NCBI GenBank assembly: GCA_030452775.1
Contig: JAKDLQ010000085.1
Coordinates: forward strand, 1 to 9,142
Source of the DNA: Micrococcales bacterium
GTDB taxonomy: Bacteria; Actinomycetota; Actinomycetes; Actinomycetales; Dermatophilaceae
Direction of reading: 5' to 3'
Length of the DNA: 9,142 nucleotides
The position numbers were made by a program, and so were the translations under genes. This document shows, piece after piece, positions 6,299-9,142 of the stretch; position 1 is the first letter of the stretch, and every line of letters starts with the position of its first letter. Under the pieces are notes generated by a model. The model worked only from the letters and a program-made list of their open reading frames with translations, was not told the origin of the DNA and made no database searches.

Positions 6299-7360
6299 CT
6301 ATCGCAGGACGAATCCGGGGACGAGCGAGTCTCGTGGGTCGATGACGAACGAGCTGCCGCCGACCCGGTGGGCGGTCCCAGTGATCTCGGGAATCACCGC
6401 ATCGTGGCCATCGGCCTCCACCCGATCGAGGACACGCGCCCGGAACCGGCTCCCGACCACCGAGTCGTGCACGAGGACCTGGCCGTCGGCCAACCGCCCC
6501 TCGCTCGTCAACTGTGCGACCCGGGCGGCGGTCCCGGACCCGCACGGCGATCGGTCCACCTCGCCGTCAGCGAAGACGACGACGTTGCGCTGGTGCAGGG
6601 CGCCATCCGCGCTGAGCCCCTCGAAGGACCGGGCTGCACCTCGATCCGCCGGTTCGACGTCCTCGATGAAGATCGTCCCGTAGATCCCGGAGAGACGCGG
6701 GTCGGAGGGATGCTCCGCGGCCCTCAGCGCATTGAGCCGATCCCGGATCTGGCGGCCGGTCCGGATCAGCTCGGGCAGGTCACCGGCCCGGACCCCGAGC
6801 CCGACGGCGGCAGCCGGCACAACGGCATACATCGCCCCGCCGAAGGCGATGTCACAGGACACGCGCCCGCGATCGGTGGACACCTCGACACCGTCGGCGT
6901 GCACCCAGCTCGGGACGTTGACGAAGGACACCTGGCGGATCTCGTGGTCCACGAAGGAGACCCGCGCCGTCACTCGACCGGACGGCACGTCGATCCGGAC
7001 ATCCACCGAGCCGCTCTCGGCCCGTGCGACCCGGCCGGACTCCACGGCCCAGACCCCCAGTGCCATGGTGCCGTGACCGCATGCGGTGGAGAAGCCGTCC
7101 TTGTGCCAGAACAGCACACCGAGATCGGCGCCGTCGTCATCGGGGTCGGTGACGAACCCGCCGTACATGTCGGCATGCCCGCGGGGCTCGCTGCAGAGCA
7201 GTCGCCTCGCGAACTGCACCTCGTCGCTGGCCGCCGCGCGGGCCCGCTTGTCCGCCACCGTGGTCCCCTCGAGGCGGACTGCACCCGGCCCGAGGATGCG
7301 GAAGGGCTCCCCGCCGGTGTGGTAGTCCTCGGTGACGAAAGCGACGGGTGCGGCGTTCAC
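6299..7360 (-). CDS. Proline racemase superfamily protein, trans-3-hydroxyproline dehydratase-like with a Cys/Cys active site
   Basis: A 353-residue enzyme of the proline racemase/hydroxyproline epimerase superfamily. Seen: EDYHTGGEPFRIL (11-23), SEPRGHADMYGGF, the first catalytic motif TACGHGTMALG with Cys94, and DRSPCGSGTAAR with Cys273, then the conserved GSRFRARV and AVIPEITGTAHRVGG near the C-terminus. Overall it resembles trans-3-hydroxy-L-proline dehydratases (DMYGG, LGVLFWHKDGFS), but those normally carry Thr at the second catalytic position; Cys-Cys favours racemase or 2-epimerase chemistry. The GTG start at 7360 overlaps the upstream racemase stop as GTGA, so translation is coupled; the open frame continues upstream as arginine/proline-rich shadow sequence. 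Substrate could be 4-hydroxyproline, 3-hydroxyproline or proline. Confidence 0.9.
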   Translation of the reverse strand: MNAAPVAFVTEDYHTGGEPFRILGPGAVRLEGTTVADKRARAAASDEVQFARRLLCSEPRGHADMYGGFVTDPDDDGADLGVLFWHKDGFSTACGHGTMALGVWAVESGRVARAESGSVDVRIDVPSGRVTARVSFVDHEIRQVSFVNVPSWVHADGVEVSTDRGRVSCDIAFGGAMYAVVPAAAVGLGVRAGDLPELIRTGRQIRDRLNALRAAEHPSDPRLSGIYGTIFIEDVEPADRGAARSFEGLSADGALHQRNVVVFADGEVDRSPCGSGTAARVAQLTSEGRLADGQVLVHDSVVGSRFRARVLDRVEADGHDAVIPEITGTAHRVGGSSFVIDPRDSLVPGFVLR

Positions 7361-8358
7361 AGTTCGAAGCCGGCCGGGAAGGGATCGCTCGGGTCGAGCA
7401 GGTACTGCGCCGTGCCGGTGATCCAGGCTCTCCCGGTGAAACTCGGCAGGATCGCGGGCCGCCCTGCGACTGTGGTCTCGCCGAGGATCCGTGCGCCGAA
7501 GCGGCTGCCGATGAAGGACTCGTTGACGATCTCCTCGCCCACCTCGATGGCCCCGCGGGCATGCTGTTGGGCGAGCCTGGCGCTGGTGCCGGTGCCGCAG
7601 GGTGAGCGGTCGAACCAGCCGGGATGGATCGCCATGGCGTGCCGGCCGTGCTGTGGTGTCGAGTCCGGGGCCTCGAGGTAGACGTGATGGCACACGTCGA
7701 TCTCGGGATGCTCGGGATGCGCGACCGGGTGCTGCTCGTTGATCGCCGCCATGATCGCGAGGCCAGCATCGAGCAGTGGGCCCTTGGCGCCGCGCGCGAA
7801 CGGCAGGCCGAGCTCCGCTGTCTTGACGAAGGCATAGAAGTTGCCGCCGTAGGCGAGGTCGTAGCGGACCCGCCCGAGGCCCGGCACCTCGACCTGCTCA
7901 TCGAGTGCGTGGACGTATGCCGGGACGTTCTCGAGGGTGACCGAGGTGGCCTCGCCGTTCGCGACCGCGACACGCGCCGTCACCAGGCCTGCGGGCGTGT
8001 CGAGCCGCACGGTCGTCTCCGGCTCGGTGACCTCGACCATCCCGGTCTCGACGAGGACCGTGGCCACCCCGATGGTCCCGTGCCCGCACATCGGTAGGCA
8101 GCCGGACACCTCGATGTAGAGCACGCCCCAGTCGGCGTCCGGACGTGTGGGCGGCTGGAGGATCGCGCCCGACATCGAGGCGTGACCTCGCGGCTCGCAC
8201 ATGAGCAGGGTGCGCACGTCGTCGCGCTCGGCGACGAAGCGCACCCGTCGCTCGGCCATCGTGGCCCCCGGCAGGACCCCGATCCCGCCGGTGACGACGC
8301 GGGTCGGCATCCCCTCGGTGTGTGAGTCGACGGCGTGGTAGACGATCCGGCTGCGCAT
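7357..8358 (-). CDS. Proline racemase / 4-hydroxyproline 2-epimerase
   Basis: A 333-residue PLP-independent racemase or epimerase, of the usual family length. It abstracts the alpha-proton with a pair of cysteines, interconverting L- and D-forms of proline or trans-4-hydroxy-L-proline and cis-4-hydroxy-D-proline. Seen: HAVDSHTEGMPTRVVTGG (8-25), LMCEPRGHASMSGA, PMCGHGTIGVATVLVETGMV with Cys91, AYGGNFYAFV, FDRSPCGTGTSARLA with Asp250 and Cys254, and SFTGRAWITG. All catalytic residues are present. ATG 8358 follows the stop of the truncated small ORF by four bases; the frame stays open further upstream but overlaps that ORF. Context with an FAD amine dehydrogenase and a DHDPS remnant favours hydroxyproline epimerase over proline racemase. 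Protein is cytoplasmic. Confidence 0.92.
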   Translation of the reverse strand: MRSRIVYHAVDSHTEGMPTRVVTGGIGVLPGATMAERRVRFVAERDDVRTLLMCEPRGHASMSGAILQPPTRPDADWGVLYIEVSGCLPMCGHGTIGVATVLVETGMVEVTEPETTVRLDTPAGLVTARVAVANGEATSVTLENVPAYVHALDEQVEVPGLGRVRYDLAYGGNFYAFVKTAELGLPFARGAKGPLLDAGLAIMAAINEQHPVAHPEHPEIDVCHHVYLEAPDSTPQHGRHAMAIHPGWFDRSPCGTGTSARLAQQHARGAIEVGEEIVNESFIGSRFGARILGETTVAGRPAILPSFTGRAWITGTAQYLLDPSDPFPAGFEL

Positions 8359-8362
8359 GGGA

Positions 8363-8533
8363 TCAGTTGACGCCGGCGTCGATGAGCGCCTGCGTCTCTG
8401 CGCGGACGACACGGTCCTGCTCGGCGTGTCGCTTGAACTCACTGGCGCCATAGTCCTCGTCGCCCTTGTCGTCGAACTGCAGGCTGGTCGCGACGAGGAT
8501 CCCGTGCCACGGCTTGCGTGCGGCGTCTACCAT
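8363..8533 (-). pseudogene. Truncated dihydrodipicolinate synthase-family gene (possible hydroxyproline-pathway deaminase remnant)
   Basis: A 56-codon frame with an excellent ribosome site (AAGGAG six bases before ATG 8533). Its start, RKPWHGILVATSLQFDDKGD (residues 6-25), closely resembles the N-terminal strand of DHDPS/N-acetylneuraminate lyase-family enzymes, where WHGxLVATxLPF precedes the first barrel helix. The rest (DYGASEFKRHAEQD and ALIDAGVN, then TGA) does not follow the family cleanly, and the active-site Lys, Tyr and GxxGE-type motif are absent because the normal length is about 300 residues. Members of this family deaminate pyrroline-4-hydroxy-2-carboxylate in hydroxyproline operons, exactly the position occupied here. 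It may be an internal deletion remnant, still translated; alternatively a genuine small protein that I do not recognise. Confidence 0.6.
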
Positions 8534-8539
8534 CTCATG

Positions 8540-8545
8540 CTCCTT
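8540..8545 (-). promoter_or_regulatory. Strong Shine-Dalgarno of the truncated DHDPS-like ORF
   Basis: AAGGAG (minus strand) lies six bases before ATG 8533. It is by far the best ribosome binding site in the minus-strand operon, and shows that translation initiation is retained although the ORF is only 56 codons long. An ATG at 8538, within the spacer, would stop after three codons, so it does not compete as a real start. Confidence 0.75.
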
Positions 8546-8594
8546 GCTCCGGTGTGCTGGTCCCGGTCCGAGCGTACGGGCCTAACCGCATCAG

Positions 8595-8611
8595 TGCAAT
8601 ATTACATTGCA
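8595..8611. promoter_or_regulatory. TGCAAT-N5-ATTGCA palindrome, candidate operator
   Basis: TGCAAT (8595-8600) and ATTGCA (8606-8611) are a perfect 6-bp inverted repeat around ATTAC, in an AT-rich island within very GC-rich DNA. It overlaps the stop codon of the FAD oxidoreductase (8602-8604) and lies about 60 bases upstream of the next ORF. Size and symmetry suit a dimeric GntR-type regulator; assignment to the GntR gene at 5548-6285 is inference. It could also form a weak transcript stem. Confidence 0.4.
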
Positions 8612-9142
8612 TTGGGTGGTATTGAGCCGCCGGAGTCGCCGGAGTCGCCGGAGTCGCCGGAGTCGCCGGAGTCGCCGGAGTCGCCAGAGTTCCCGGAGTC
8701 CCCGGACCTCGCCACGACGCCGAGCGGCACCGGCGAGCTGACGAGCCGCTCGACGGGGGCGCCCGGTGCGCCGCAACTGAGCAGCGACGTGGCGAAGCCG
8801 CAGACCCGCCCCTGGCACCAGCCCATCCCGGCCCGGGTGAGCTGCTTGACCTGTCGCGCGTCACGGGCCCCGCCGTCTCGGATCGCATCGAGCACGACGC
8901 CGGCCGCGACCTCCTCGCACCGGCACACGCACGTGTCATCGGTGAGGGCCCCGGCCCACCCAGCGGGGACCGGGTGGGCCCGCTGGAGGGCGCCCGCGAA
9001 GAGTCGCAGCCGCCCGGCGACAGACCGCAGACGCTGCACCGCTCCCGAGTCCGCTGCCCCAACCCGACCCGCCCCATCGAGGTCTGCCGCGCCCCCCTGC
9101 GCCCCGAGGCGCCCTTCGATGACGGCCCGCGCCGCACCGCCG
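8602..9142 (-). CDS. FAD-dependent oxidoreductase with C-terminal 2Fe-2S (BFD-like) domain, C-terminal part
   Basis: The last 179 residues of a protein that enters from the right edge; no start is in the window. Seen: LRLFAGALQRAHPVPAGW, then a BFD-like iron-sulfur domain with TCVCRCEEV and, about 38 residues on, RAGMGWCQGRVCG. This CxC plus CxxxxC pattern and the KQLTRAGMGxCQGRxC sequence are typical of the large subunit of multi-subunit D-hydroxyproline dehydrogenases, opine oxidases and related amine dehydrogenases, which oxidise the epimerised imino acid. The conserved part ends near PLGVVA; after it comes an odd tail of about eight Gly-Asp-Ser-type triplets and a short GGSIPPNAM end, stop TAA at 8602-8604. 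Frame is open from the edge throughout. Expected partner subunits would lie outside the window. Confidence 0.85.
   Translation of the reverse strand, partial: GGAARAVIEGRLGAQGGAADLDGAGRVGAADSGAVQRLRSVAGRLRLFAGALQRAHPVPAGWAGALTDDTCVCRCEEVAAGVVLDAIRDGGARDARQVKQLTRAGMGWCQGRVCGFATSLLSCGAPGAPVERLVSSPVPLGVVARSGDSGNSGDSGDSGDSGDSGDSGDSGGSIPPNAM
8630..8710. repeat. 9-bp tandem repeat (CCGGAGTCG) inside the oxidoreductase C-terminus
   Basis: Six perfect copies of CCGGAGTCG run from 8630 to 8683, followed by degraded copies CCAGAGTTC (8684), CCGGAGTCC (8693) and CCGGACCTC (8702). On the coding strand each unit reads as a Gly-Asp-Ser-type triplet. The unit length is a multiple of three, so slippage changes tail length without shifting the frame. 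Perfect copies sit at the 3' end of the gene, degenerate ones toward the folded domain. Confidence 0.93.

Noticed and set aside
6161..7681. 506-codon plus-strand frame opposite the GntR and racemase genes
   Set aside because: Shadow frame; both strands are open because of third-position GC bias, and the minus strand carries intact catalytic motifs.
8630..8710. CRISPR-like array
   Set aside because: Units are 9 bp and directly abutting with no spacers; it is a coding microsatellite.

Overview
The window is high-GC DNA with actinobacterial gene content: a mycothiol-dependent (maleylpyruvate isomerase family) enzyme, a GH15 trehalase/glucoamylase, short intergenic gaps and GTG starts. An actinomycete, perhaps in Micrococcales, is likely; nothing here fixes the genus.

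Layout. At the left edge is the N-terminal third-of-a-domain fragment of uvrA (minus strand, starts at 455 and leaves the window). Next comes a decayed, frameshifted fragment of an ISL3-family transposase (about 513-909, minus). Immediately beside it lies a small, visibly AT-richer two-gene cassette on the minus strand: a 202-residue secreted, four-cysteine protein (1131-1739) whose stop codon is one base from the start of a 69-residue two-helix membrane protein (920-1129). A palindrome covers the ribosome binding site of the first gene. I read this pair as a candidate bacteriocin-like toxin with its immunity protein; this is an inference from architecture, and it is the least explained element of the window.

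A non-coding stretch with short GC-rich tandem repeats (about 1740-2204) separates the cassette from a plus-strand operon of three tightly packed genes: GH15 alpha-glucosidase/trehalase (2205-4019), a mycothiol-dependent maleylpyruvate isomerase family protein (4006-4707, overlapping by 14 bases) and a metallo-beta-lactamase-fold hydrolase (4710-5375).

A convergent intergenic region (5376-5547) holds five copies of a GGCCACGAAGTC-like motif in both orientations plus a hairpin. Beyond it, everything is on the minus strand and forms a hydroxyproline/proline-type catabolic operon, in transcription order: the C-terminal end of an FAD oxidoreductase with a 2Fe-2S (BFD-like) domain (8602-9142, partial), a 56-codon ORF that looks like a severely truncated dihydrodipicolinate synthase-family deaminase (8363-8533), two proline racemase-superfamily enzymes that overlap by GTGA (7357-8358 and 6299-7360), and a GntR/FCD regulator (5548-6285). 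The expected route is trans-4-hydroxy-L-proline epimerised to cis-4-hydroxy-D-proline, oxidised by the FAD enzyme, then deaminated. The deaminase step appears broken at this locus. A TGCAAT-N5-ATTGCA palindrome at 8595-8611, in an AT-rich gap within the operon, is a candidate operator for the GntR protein.
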